Below, piece by piece: positions 47,160 through 57,157 of a stretch of DNA of 64,000 nt; the first letter of the stretch is position 1, and each line of letters opens with the position of its first letter. The notes under the pieces were generated by a model. The model was not told the DNA's origin. It searched no databases and saw only the letters and a program-made list of their open reading frames with translations. The stretch is from Isoetes taiwanensis (lineage: Eukaryota; Streptophyta; Lycopodiopsida; Isoetales; Isoetaceae), in contig JAJEKV010000020.1 in assembly GCA_021234155.1 (NCBI GenBank), positions 20,635,018 to 20,699,017 on the forward strand, given 5' to 3'. The translations under genes were made by a program, and so were the position numbers.

Positions 47160-49430
47160 TGCAGTGTCTTCTAGTTGTCCTTCTCTATGACCCGTGCATC
47201 TACTGCCTCAACGCACCGGGTGCCCCAGCTGCGCCTGGACTATGACCGTGCAGGGACCTATGCCCAGCTGCTTGAGCATGATCTGGCAGGACTGCTGCAA
47301 CTCCCAACACTTCAAGAGCAATCCGCTCAGCTGACTCACCTGCTTCTGACAGCTGCTGAAAGGTGCTTTGGGAGATGCCGCTCACGGCGAACCCCGGGCA
47401 CTACCACATTCCCCCGCACCAGATGGTTTGATGATGAGTGTCGGGAGCTCAAATGCGCACTCCGGCAAGTCACTGATCCCACCTCCCGCCCACAGGCCGT
47501 CAGTCAATATCGCTCCTTTCTCAAGAACAAGAAAGCTAGATACCTCGCAGAGCATCAGCAACAGATGTTTGATCTACTGGATCGGCACCCCAGGACATTC
47601 TGGAGAAGGGTCTTGAGCAAGCCTGCACAGCCCACAGGGAACATCACCTCGGAGCAATGGGTACAGTACTTGCAACAGCTTTACGATCCGCTCGGGGGCC
47701 GGACACCAGTCCCTCCACAGATAGGCATGGCTTTGGTCATCACAGAGGGGGATGTCATCATGGGCCTACAAGGTCTAGCTAATGGGAAGGCAGTAGATTT
47801 GGATGGCATGCAGGCAGAACTTCTGAAATGGGCTGGGCCTCCACTAGTGCCTATCCTCACGGCATTGTTCAATAAAGCATTGCGAGAAGGCTTCCCTCCG
47901 CAGTGGACCACTAGCAGAGTTGTGCCCATATACAAAGCAGGGGACCCTCAATGCCTGGCCAACTACCGTACTAATATGGTCAGCTCTCTCTTTGCAAAAC
48001 TATTGGCTGGCATTCTTGAGCAGCGGCTGATAATATGGGCGGAGGAAAGAGATGTGCGAGCTCTTACACAGGCAGGTTTCAGGCCCAGGCACTCCACCAT
48101 TGATCATATCTTCACTATGCGCACATTGATTGAGGATAGCAGGAATCGCCGACAAAACCTGTACTGTTGTTTCTTGGATTTTGCAAAAGCTTTTGACACA
48201 GTGCTCGGGCCGTATCACATCGTCAGGACAGACTCTTTGGCCTATACATTGACCAACTGGAAGATTGGCTCTCTGAGCATGGAGGTGCGGGTGCCCATCT
48301 CATGCATCACACAATCCGGCAACTCATATATGCTGACGATGTCAACCTCCTGGCCTAGACTCCAGAGGACATGCAACATCACCTGGATGCTCTTGATACT
48401 TTTTGCCGATTCACTGGCATGCGAGTTAACTTGGCCAAAACTAGGGTGCTGTTGGTAGCATCATCCCGACAGCCAAGGCTTCCCTCATTCACTTACTAGG
48501 GACAAGAGGTAGAGGTGGCTCCGACCTATAAGTACTTGGGGATCGAGTTCTCAACTACCACCCATTGGGATGCTGCCATCAGGTTGCGGGTCACGGCGGG
48601 TTGGAAGGCACTATATGCCATGCGAACACAATGACCACAAGGCGAGTTGTATGCACAGGGGCCACCATCACACACTGTTTCGTGCCTTGGTCGAGCCGGC
48701 CCTTTGTATGGGGCGAAGTGTGGGGTCCTGTGATATCCCTTAGCACCGGAATGATCTTGAGCAGGTCGCGAGAAGGCCTTCTTGGCACGGGCCCTTGGGG
48801 TGAAGTCCACAGTTCCATACCAGATCCTACTTCAGGAGACAGGCTTTCTGCCCCTTCAATGGGCTGCATTGGAATGCCATATCGTTTACTTCCAGAAGGT
48901 GGTCGCTATGGCTGATACATGCTTGCCCAACCTTGCTTTGGCCCGCGGCGATGGGTCCTCAACGCTGAAATCCTGGCTGGAAAGACAAGCAAGCTCGGTG
49001 GTTCTCATGTTGGGGTGTGTGCGGGCAAGCAGTCGTCAGTCGGGACAAAGAAAGATCGCAAAGGCACTTAAGTTGTACCTAGATGCTACTTTCCTTCCAT
49101 AAGCTCTCGGGATCACGGATGCTCGGCGCATGTTAAGGCGGCACACTATCAGCGGCAAGTCAATCCTAGGCTCACGAGGCCCACACCATGCCCTTGTACA
49201 CCCGGTTGCCCATGAAGAAGCGCGGACTTATAGCTTCCATTACGCGCGGGTGCACATCGCCTCGCATTGAAACGGGGCGTTGGGCTCGGGAAGCACGGGG
49301 GAGCAAAGGGTTTGCCGTGTTGCCACCGGGGTGCTATTGAGGATGAATGTCATGCCCTCCGGATCCGCCCGGCATTTGCTCATATCAGAGGCGATATGCT
49401 CGATTACTAGTGCACGGCCAGCCGTTGCAT
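47160..49430 (+). mobile_element. LINE fragment with internal deletion, plus strand
   Basis: A long frame (47175-48200) covers the region between endonuclease and reverse transcriptase and the first RT blocks: TRWFDDECRELKCALRQ, FWRRVLSKPAQP, ANGKAVDLDGMQAELLKWAG, TSRVVPIYKAGDPQ, TQAGFRPRHSTIDHIF, LYCCFLDFAKAFDTV. After AFDTV roughly 60-70 residues are deleted; in another frame the reading resumes at about 48240 with IDQLEDW and goes on to QLIYADDVNLLA, YKYLGIEFSTTTHWD (48520-48570), ARALGVKSTVPYQILLQETG, and the end knuckle CCHRGAIEDECHAL (49320-49365). It lacks endonuclease and a clear tail. It is inserted in the old Copia element and belongs to the same family as 44299-45893. Confidence 0.85.
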
Positions 49431-50426
49431 CGATTTATTGACTACGGCGTCGATGGGTTTTGTTGGGTCATACCTCCGGGGAGGTTATGGATGCACGGAC
49501 TCGGTTGTGTCCCACGGGGCGGCATTGAAACCGTCCCTATACAACCGCATGCAGCGTTCGGCATACTTATTACTGCTAAGGTTTTTCCCTCGAAAACCCT
49601 TCGGGGCGGGGTCAAATTCCAGCCCAGCATTGCAGTGGCTGTGAAGGCTATATAGATAAGATAGCATGATGCTTTCTAATTTTGGCCTTCTGAGGTAAGC
49701 CTGAGGAGAAGTGAATCCTTCTTTTTGCAAGGAGTTTGGGTGTATTTCCAGGCCGGTTGTGTTCTTGGAGAAGGTGGGCGTGAAAACAGATAGTCGAAGC
49801 AGAGCTTCTGGCGATGGGCGTTTTGATCTGCTACCATCTGATCTGCTATGACTTCTTGCTGCGCCCTTTGTTGCTGCCATTTGCGCTGTGACGACTTAAG
49901 AATCCATGCTTTGGGCGCTCCTCGCTATCTACGGGCGCTGCATTAGAAATCATCGAACACAGGTAGGGCCATCTGAGGCGAGACATGGGCTGTCTGGGGA
50001 CGTGCAACTATATCTGGGTGTTTGGGGCAAGGATTGAAGGCGGATATCGAGTAGACTCCGAAAGCTGGAGTAGAATACTTTTTTTGCTCAGTTTCTCGCC
50101 TTTTTTTGGTCGGTTCGGACCATTGGAAGTGGCACGCAAATTCTTGATGAAAATTTAATGGCCTTTGATCTGGTATAAAATACGGAATAATCTGCAAATC
50201 GATGGTGAGAAACAAAAGATGGAAAAAAAAGCCATAAGGAATGAATAATAACGAAGATATGGCACTGTTAACGACTCTAAATAAAAAAATATGACACATA
50301 GAATTGAAGTTGTTTTTCCACTATAAGATGTCATAAATAAGACACCATCAAAATGCTAGTGGAAAACCCGAAAAAAACAAGACATGTCTTATTTTAATGA
50401 TATTTTTCACATATGTGACACTGTCT
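49431..50426. other. No gene recognised
   Basis: Possible LINE 3' region up to about 49660, then unassigned sequence. From 50300 it shows AAGACATGTCTTATT-like palindromes related to the PIF/Harbinger-like family, so a larger or nested element may start near 50309 (TTTTTCCACTATAAGATG). Confidence 0.4.
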
Positions 50427-50463
50427 TTATTTTATACCGGGGGAATCCCCCGGTATAAAATAA
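50427..50463. repeat. Perfect 17-bp-arm hairpin
   Basis: Arms TTATTTTATACCGGGGG (50427-50443) and CCCCCGGTATAAAATAA (50447-50463) with loop AAT. Degenerate versions (GGGGAAATCCCCCGG near 2405, CCAGGGGATTTCC near 50627) occur in the same transposon family. Confidence 0.9.
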
Positions 50464-50851
50464 GGCCATTTTTTCACGATAGTCTTATCTCTAAAAGTCA
50501 CATATTTTATCAAATGATGTTTCGCCACGTATTGTCTTAAACGAAAATCACATTTCCACTATAAAAATAAGACATGTCTTATTTAGGTTCGGAATAGATT
50601 TGGATACCAAATGGAGTTTTCTTTTATTCCAGGGGATTTCCTCCGCCATAAAATAAGACACCTAGTCTTATTTGAATATATAATTAAAAATAAGACGTTT
50701 CTACTAGTATTTTGGTGTCATATTTTATGACTACCATGCAGTGGAAAAGTAAATTTAAATTTGTGTGTCTCATTTTTAGCCTTGGAGTCACAAATGATAT
50801 GGTATATTGTATATGACAACCATACTTTGCAACTAGTGTGGAAAAAGGGCC
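50464..50851. mobile_element. PIF/Harbinger-like MITE
   Basis: Left end GGCCATTTTTTCAC, right end (reverse complement) GGCCCTTTTTCCAC, with TAA directly outside both (50461-50463 and 50852-50854). Internal ATAAGACATGTCTTAT palindromes match the element at 1583-2564, so the two are one family. The left border could instead be further left (about 50310), because related sequence continues there. It lies within the old Copia element. Confidence 0.6.
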
Positions 50852-50919
50852 TAAGACTCCATTCCCCTTAAAAGGAGGAACCGAACCTATCCAAACCTAA
50901 GTGGGACATGTCTTAATTT

Positions 50920-51410
50920 TAAAAGTAGAAAATCATGCGAAATTGGAATTGAAGTTGAGTTTTGAAACAAGCAAGATCATGTGCATTGGTAGTGATGATG
51001 AGGCAATCATCTACATAGACAAGGAGGATAATCAAAGATGGGGAGTGGTCAAAGTAGACACTTGGATCCACCTCACTTCTGGAGAAATTACACTGAAGAA
51101 GAGTGTGATCAAGCTTGGAGTACCAAGATCGAGTTCAAGCTTGTTTAGCCCATATAATGCTTTATGGAGGCAGACATGAATCCATCAGGCTGTTCGATGT
51201 ACACCTCTTCCTTCAGGTCACGATGCAAGAAAGCAATAGTGACATCCATCTGATGAATGTGGAAACATTTAAGTACTACAAATGCAAGAATTAGATAGAT
51301 AGAGGACATCTTGACTACCGATGCAAAGGTTTCTTCGTAGTTGAGTCCTTCAACCTGTAAACCCGCGTGCAACAAGGCGAGCCTTGAATCTGGCAACAAC
51401 ACCAACACTA
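50920..51410 (-). pseudogene. Copia reverse transcriptase remnant
   Basis: Minus-strand reading gives GLNYEETFASVVKMSSIYLI, FHIHQMDVTIAFLHRDLKEE, VYIEQPDGF and, after frame changes, LVYVDDCLIITT with the YVDD active site at 51007-51018. This is the standard Copia RT core in correct order. Several frameshifts make it inactive. Confidence 0.8.
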
Positions 51411-51999
51411 TTATATTTTATCTTGAAGACCCAATGACTGTTGATGACAGATTTGTAAGTTAGACGTAGTACAAGAGACCAAATGCCAGTTTCTTTGATA
51501 GAATCGAGTTTAGGGGCCATGGTTTGAAGCCATTGTCACTTATTGGCGCGCCACATAGCCTGTTTAAAAGTGTGCGGCTTAAGGAGCTGATCAAGGGTAA
51601 AAAGACTATAATCTTGAGTCCACACTGGAGGCCTTCGTTCATGAACTGGTCTATGACCAGCTGGACTGGCTGGAGTGAGTTGGGGTTCAATAAGGGAACC
51701 TGCCCACTTACGGTGATATGCCCTCCATGGGGAGGCCCTTGATGGTGCAATCTAACCACCGATGCGATTAAGTGCTTTAAATTTCCCGCCTTTTTGCAAT
51801 TTCTTGAACTCTAGATAACTTTTTTTGTGGTAGGCGAAAATCCAACGGAAATGTGGCAAAAAAGAGAGCTTATAATAAGCTTTAATTTGAATTTCATACA
51901 CTTGATTTGGACAAGGGGATCGTTGTGCACCGTAGAAGGGCATGGGGATGCACCATCAAGGGCAAAAAAGGAGCTCCATTTAGGGCCTTGTTACTCTCA

Positions 52000-53210
52000 T
52001 CTCAGGGCACCGCAATAGGCAGTTTTGGGGTCTTTGGAAAGCCCCATTTCCAAGGCATCCAATGAACCAAATTTTGTCCGATTCTGATCTGTGAAAGACT
52101 TCCAACGATCCATTTTAGCGACTGGTAAACCGTTTGTGGGCAGACTCCCTTAGTTGCTGGAGAATGAAGAAGAGGGGATGGATCACAAGGCATGAGGTTG
52201 TCCAGGATATGCACATATGAAGATGGAGAGGTCTCAAAATTGGAGTGAGTTTCAGAAGGAAAACAAGACTCTAATTCATTGAAATGGGCATGACATATAA
52301 CAATGGGGCAATTATTGGAAATATCAAGCAGACAATATGCTTTTTGAGTGAGGGAATGGCCATTGAACATGCAAGGAATAGACTAGAGATCCAATTTTGT
52401 GTGTTTCTCAGATGGAATACGAGCAAAGACTTTACATCCAAAGACCGAAAGTGTGTGAAAGAAACAGGTCTTCGGCTAACAGACAGTAGGTTCTTTTGTA
52501 CTTTAGACACATGTAAGACATCACGATTATGTTTCTTGTGGCCACGAGGAAGTGTCAAAACTAGTTCCAATGGCAATACTAGCCTGCTTTGAGTAGTCTT
52601 CCATCTTGACAATTTTTAGAGATGACAAGAGAGTATAGATGATGAAATTTAAGTGGAAGGGTGTCATGTAGCTAGTCGCTCCTGAATCAAGAAACTAAAT
52701 GTATGAACTGACAAAAGGAAGCTCATGAATAGCAAAAAGATAGTCAGTCTCATCATCATCTGCCACACGATTTTCATCTTCAATAAGGTTATCATTTTTT
52801 TCATAAGTGTTGCTATCTGGTCTTGCCTTCCGATTCTGCCTGGAATTTCTGGAATCAGCTAACATAGTAGCTTCAACTTGCTTAAATGCTTTTGCAAGCA
52901 TAAGGGAATCTGCCTTTGGAGTGGGAGAAGCTTGCTTTTGGCGCAAAGCTTCTTGATGCACATGATTAAGAGCAGTGTCAAAGGTGTACTCTATGCACCC
53001 TTGAAACCACCCAGAGCCTGGCAGATCCATGGCTTGGCCTTGCGGTCCTTCTTGGGATCATGAAGATATCCACAACTAATCTGCCAAAGGAGTTGTTGTC
53101 TGCACCATTGAGTGGCTGAGAATCCATGATTCTCCAATAGCATGTGCTTGCATTTAGTCCGTAAAGCAGCTTAGGTACTCATGTTGATGGGATCCATGAT
53201 CAAGAGAAAA
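52000..53210 (-). pseudogene. Copia gag-protease-integrase remnant
   Basis: In the element's direction (53210 to 52000): a gag-like start MDPINMST near 53200, a Gag stretch (ATQWCRQQLLW, HVHQEALRQKQASP), a protease-like LDSGATSYMTPF near 52660-52695, a block like the pre-integrase (LHVSKVQKNLLSV), and VFHLRNTQ..., GHSLTQKAYCLLD from the integrase-to-RT linker. Frames shift several times. Order and strand agree with the RT remnant at 50920-51410 and RNase H at 46600-47150, so they belong to one Copia element. Confidence 0.65.
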
Positions 53211-53280
53211 AAATGTATGGAACAGAATAAACAATAGAGGTCTAGGTGTCTTAGGTGACTTCAAACCAGTCATGGACCCA

Positions 53281-53341
53281 TTATGTGGCCGAAATTTGAA
53301 ATGGTATTTTTATAACATAAGGTTTTCAATGGTTAGTATGG
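53281..53341 (+). repeat. 61-bp direct repeat flanking the HUH locus, left
   Basis: Starts TTATGTGGCCGAAATTTGAA and ends GTTTTCAATGGTTAGTATGG. It matches 55655-55715 with about six differences. The core TTATGTGGCCGAAATT occurs a third time at about 55435. Confidence 0.85.
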
Positions 53342-53457
53342 GTATTCATATGAAAATACGGTAGAAAATAACGGTGGCACTATGGATTCGAAATATGGGA
53401 ATCTAGGGCTGGCATCTGTTCCTGGGTTGGTCGGAACTGGGAGTTATCACGTGGTTT

Positions 53458-55335
53458 GGAATTGGGCATGGCAGAAATGGCGATGGCGGCGCCGGGTATG
53501 TGTCTTGGCTGTGTGATTGTTTCTCTCTTGGGCCACAGAATAAGAAGGGGTCGTCTTGGTTGTTTGGAAGCCCATCTCCAGTTTTATGTGAGTGGATTTA
53601 TGCCACAGGTAAGCCGGGTTTGCTGCTTTTATTTTGTTTATGATGTCTTTGACGAGAGAAGCGAGGAAAGGAAAGGGTGTTGCTTGGTTTGTGCCTCCTT
53701 CTCTGAGTTCTTTAAAAATCGGCTCCTCTGGAGAGCCTGAGACTGGAGGACATGTTGCTGGTTGTTCTCTTGGTCAGGATTGGAGTGCCATAGATGTCAG
53801 TGTCGCCTTGGGTTTGTCTGGGCAAGATGTGCCTACGAGTTTTTATGATGCTCTTGTTGGGTTTTGCAATCGAAGGTGTTTGGCTGGAGCTGTGACCATG
53901 GAGCGTGGTGCAAGTGTTGATCACTTGCACTGCCAGGCTGTTTTTAGAGCTCGGTTCAAAAGCCTTAGGGCCATGAATGATGTTATAAAAAAGGATTTCA
54001 ATTGGGTTTCAAAGCCACCGGGTGTGATTTTAGTATGCAAAGCCCTTAAAAACACTCGACTTCATTGTTTTGAAGGCATGATTGGGTACTGTATGAAGGA
54101 TGTCGGGAAAGTACATTATGTTTGTCATCTCCGGAATGTGAGTGAGGCTACTATTGAGAAAGGAAAATATTTGTATTTGAGATGGGGAACTGGTGATACG
54201 AAGAATCTTGTTGTGCTTGACAACAAAAACCTCTTGAATCGAGCTGCACATTTTGTGAATTACCATGGGAATCGTAGGTTGACTGCTAGTCTATTGTATA
54301 CCTTGGCTAGGATGATTCGATCTGGAAAATTTACTTGGTCTAGTTCCTGGATCATCCCTTCAAACACGGCTCATATCAATGAGCATCGTGTTCGGGCTGC
54401 CTGGAGAGTGCTACTGAACCCTAGCCACTGCATGGCATCAGATATGAGGACGATTCTATTTGGTTTGCCAGCAGGCTTTGTGCCTGTGGAGAGGAATGGG
54501 CCTGGGCGCAGGCGTTATTAGGATGATGCTATCGTTGCTGATGAGGAAGACAATAATTTTGAGGATATACATGATGCTTCTTATAGTGCAGATAGCCCTG
54601 ATGTCGTGATACTTGAGCCTGGCGTAGATTATATCCCTGTGCACAAGGGTGATCGTACCATGCTGTTGGCTGATGAACTTGCTTGGGTGTTGGTTGTACA
54701 GTTGAGTTTCTTTATTTTCATGCTTTTGTTTGTTGTATAGTTGCAGGAGTCATGCAGACTGATCCGGAACCACTTGGATCCGGAACCACTTGTTGGCGTG
54801 GACGAGCCTGTTGTGTCCTTGCCCGAATCTTTCATTTCATCTGCCGTAGATGCATCCCATCCCGACCCTGTTGTGTATTCAAGTGAACCAGAGGCAGCAT
54901 TCTCCGCTTAGGAGTTTGTTAATAACGTTATTCAGGTTGGGACTGAGGCATATGGGATTGCGGCATCACTGCGTTTGCTTAGGCGGCAGCTTAGGGCATT
55001 CTATATGTCCATTGACAGTGCTATATCTATTGTGGAGTGAGAGCACTTGGGTGTGCCTGTTTCTGAATTGCACATATTGCGTTCTCATATGAGCAATGCA
55101 AGGACATTACTTGTGTAGGAAATACGTCAATTAGATGCGATGATAAGGCATGCGCAAAGTGGTTCGGCTATCAACTAGTTTATGTTCATGTTTGTGTTTT
55201 GTTAGTTTGTTATTTCTATATGAATTTCACGGAGCTTGATCTGTATTTGTGTTGTAATGGTTGCAGGAGCACCTTGGTGTTGGGGAGCTCAACTTTGTTC
55301 ACCTGGTTGAGTGTCCTTCAACATTGTAAAGTCTG
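53458..55335 (+). pseudogene. HUH endonuclease (Rep-like) transposase gene, Replitron-type candidate
   Basis: The main exon (about 53650-54521) encodes an HUH nuclease without a helicase. The HUH motif is DHLHCQAVF (His codons at 53922 and 53928). About 55 residues later comes GMIGYCMKD, where Tyr (54087-54089) is the likely nucleophile and Lys (54096) completes the Y-x-x-K motif. Further blocks are KKDFNWVSKP, CHLRNVSEATI and FTWSSSWIIPSNTAHINEHR. Such proteins nick and join single-stranded DNA in rolling-circle type transposition; single-HUH eukaryotic transposons known as Replitrons fit best. The first TAG (54519) is followed in frame by an acidic tail, then two likely intron-separated exons (acceptors TTGCAG at about 54745 and 55265). 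In-frame stops near 54519, 54908, 55038 and 55117 show inactivation. No Walker A/B motif is seen, unlike Helitrons or CRESS viral Reps. Confidence 0.65.
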
Positions 55336-55517
55336 TTTTGAGTTATTAATGTACAGGTGTGGTTATGCTGGTTGTGAGAAATGGTTTGTTATAATTATGA
55401 GTAAACTGAAATTGGTTAGGGGCCATTATGTGGCCGAAATTAGGTCACTTCTTATTGATGTTTCATTATGTAAATGGGACTAACTTGTTTGATGTCTTAG
55501 TGGGCTTCGGCCCCTGG

Positions 55518-55565
55518 GCATAGCAGGCATTAGCACGCATCCCTTTTGTGGGATGCCTGCTATGC
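55518..55565. repeat. Two overlapping hairpins near the 3' end of the HUH locus
   Basis: Outer pair: GCATAGCAGGCAT (55518-55530) with ATGCCTGCTATGC (55553-55565), 13 perfect base pairs. Inner pair: GCATCCC (55537-55543) with GGGATGC (55550-55556), loop TTTTGT. The right arms overlap by four bases, so the two are partly competing folds. Hairpins near an end are typical recognition sites for HUH enzymes. Confidence 0.85.
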
Positions 55566-55654
55566 TTGGATGTGCATGGGAATCCCCAGGCTCATTGTAA
55601 TTTATGTGCTGGCTGCTGCTTGAATTATGTGAACGAAATTATGGTTGTGGGATT

Positions 55655-55715
55655 TTATGTGGGCGAAAATTGACATGGTATTTTTATAAGCTAAGGTTTT
55701 CAATGGTTAGTATGG
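55655..55715 (+). repeat. 61-bp direct repeat flanking the HUH locus, right
   Basis: Second copy of the repeat at 53281-53341, same orientation, 2374 bp apart. It lies about 90 bp after the overlapping hairpins. Confidence 0.85.
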
Positions 55716-55867
55716 CTCTAAGGGGTAAGTCAAATACAATGGATTTGACCCCATCTTGACTTGAACTCAAGGGCTGAAATTTGATGAGGTGGAATATGTT
55801 GTGCAATATGCTTGCATCCAATGGTCCAAAAAAATTTCAGAACACCCCAAATGATAATACACCCCAA

Positions 55868-56128
55868 AGAATAAGAATAAACTGGAAAACTGAGAAAAGG
55901 CTTGATTGATGATCAAATAGGAAATATCAAACAACAGGAAAGCTAAAATAGATGGATCAAGGGATCACACAAAAGCTTGATTGTGTCCTCTGGATCAATG
56001 AGTTTATGTAGCACTCATAAGGAATCTAGTAATAACAAAGCAACAAATAGCTAACTAATCTGAACGGCTATGGAATCGGAGTTTATGGCGGAGATTCGTG
56101 CTGACACATTCTTGTTGGTGATGTAAGT
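55868..56128 (-). repeat. Copia LTR remnant, right copy
   Basis: Matches 46247-46515 in the same orientation. On the minus strand it would be the 5' LTR (outer end TGTTGTGACTTACATCACC). The gag-like start lies about 2.6 kb further in, with the HUH locus between. A primer-binding site could not be found. Confidence 0.55.
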
Positions 56129-56411
56129 CACAACATAAGGTTGATTATATGTTGGTATGTTTGTGATCTTGATTAAGATTAGAAGACTTGATTGGAAACA
56201 TATGGTATGATTAGAAAAGAGTGGCAGCAAATCTAGGCTTTGAGAAGACTTGTGTGGAACATTTGGTTGATAACTTGATGGAATCTTGAAGAAAGTAGGT
56301 GATGAGGTGGCAAATTATTTTAAAATTATAAACGGCTACCGCGGCATTAAAAGGGCGAATTTTGAGTTATTTATGCTCTCTAAGAAGAGCAGAGCCCCGG
56401 ACTGAGAAACT

Positions 56412-57157
56412 ATGGCTCGAGGTTATGGCTATGGCGCAGCATTTTTTCTCTTTGTTGCCGTAGTCGCTCTGGCTATGGCAGCCCCTTCTAGTTCGGCGGA
56501 AGATTGCAACACTGTGCTCACTGGTTTGGCTCCATGTATTGGCTATCTGAGCAACTCTGATAAATCCCCTTCTAAAGATTGCTGCTCCTCGTTATCTAAT
56601 ATTAGCATAAGCAGCCCGGCCTGCCTCTGTTCTGGCCTCTCTAGCGGAGGAGGCGGTGCTGCTGCCGGATTAAATCTTAACGCAACTCGGGAGGCTCTGT
56701 TGCCCAAGGCTTGCAAACTCAACCTTGATGCTAGCCAGTGTAAAAGTAAGTCCTCTTTGAGAAATGCTTGTTATAATCCGACACAAATGCTTGGTTGAAA
56801 TGATCCGATTTTTGTTTTTGCTTCCTAAGTGTTTGATTTTCGTATTTGAAATTTAATTTTTGCAGGCTTAAGCTCTGCTCCGGCCCCTGCTCCTTCGCAT
56901 CACAAGCAAAAAGGTCAGAAAATCTTTTGCTTCTGTTTTGTTTCGTAGATTTTTTTAGATGATTTCTAATCTTGAGTCCATTTATTAAAACAGGACATTC
57001 TTCAAGCACTCCTTCGGCTTCGCAAAGCACGACCCCCTCCGCAAATTCAACCGCTTCTCCGAGCACTTCATTTGCAAGCCCTGTTTCTGATCCATCAAGC
57101 TTATCATATGTATTACTGGCTCTGGCCGGAGTTGCATTATCAGCATTTGCGAGCTAG
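56412..57157 (+). CDS. GPI-anchored non-specific lipid transfer protein (LTPG type)
   Basis: Three exons, 56412-56745, 56866-56913 and 56994-57157, all with GT-AG introns in phase 1, give 181 residues. The start MARGYGYG leads into a hydrophobic signal peptide (FFLFVAVVALAMAA, cut near SSAEDC). The mature domain has the eight-cysteine pattern: DC...PC, KDCC, CLC, KACK and QCK, all in exon 1. A Ser/Thr/Pro-rich linker follows (exons 2 and 3), ending in small residues and a hydrophobic tail LSYVLLALAGVALSAFAS, a GPI-anchor signal. LTPGs sit on the outer plasma membrane and cell wall and carry lipids for cuticle, pollen wall or wax export. Gene structure, with the last exon coding the GPI signal, is usual for the family. 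No damage is seen; the gene is probably functional. Confidence 0.88.

Noticed and set aside
53458-55335. Integrated geminivirus or other viral Rep
   Set aside because: No helicase motifs and motif spacing unlike viral Reps; direct repeats and likely introns suit a transposon better.
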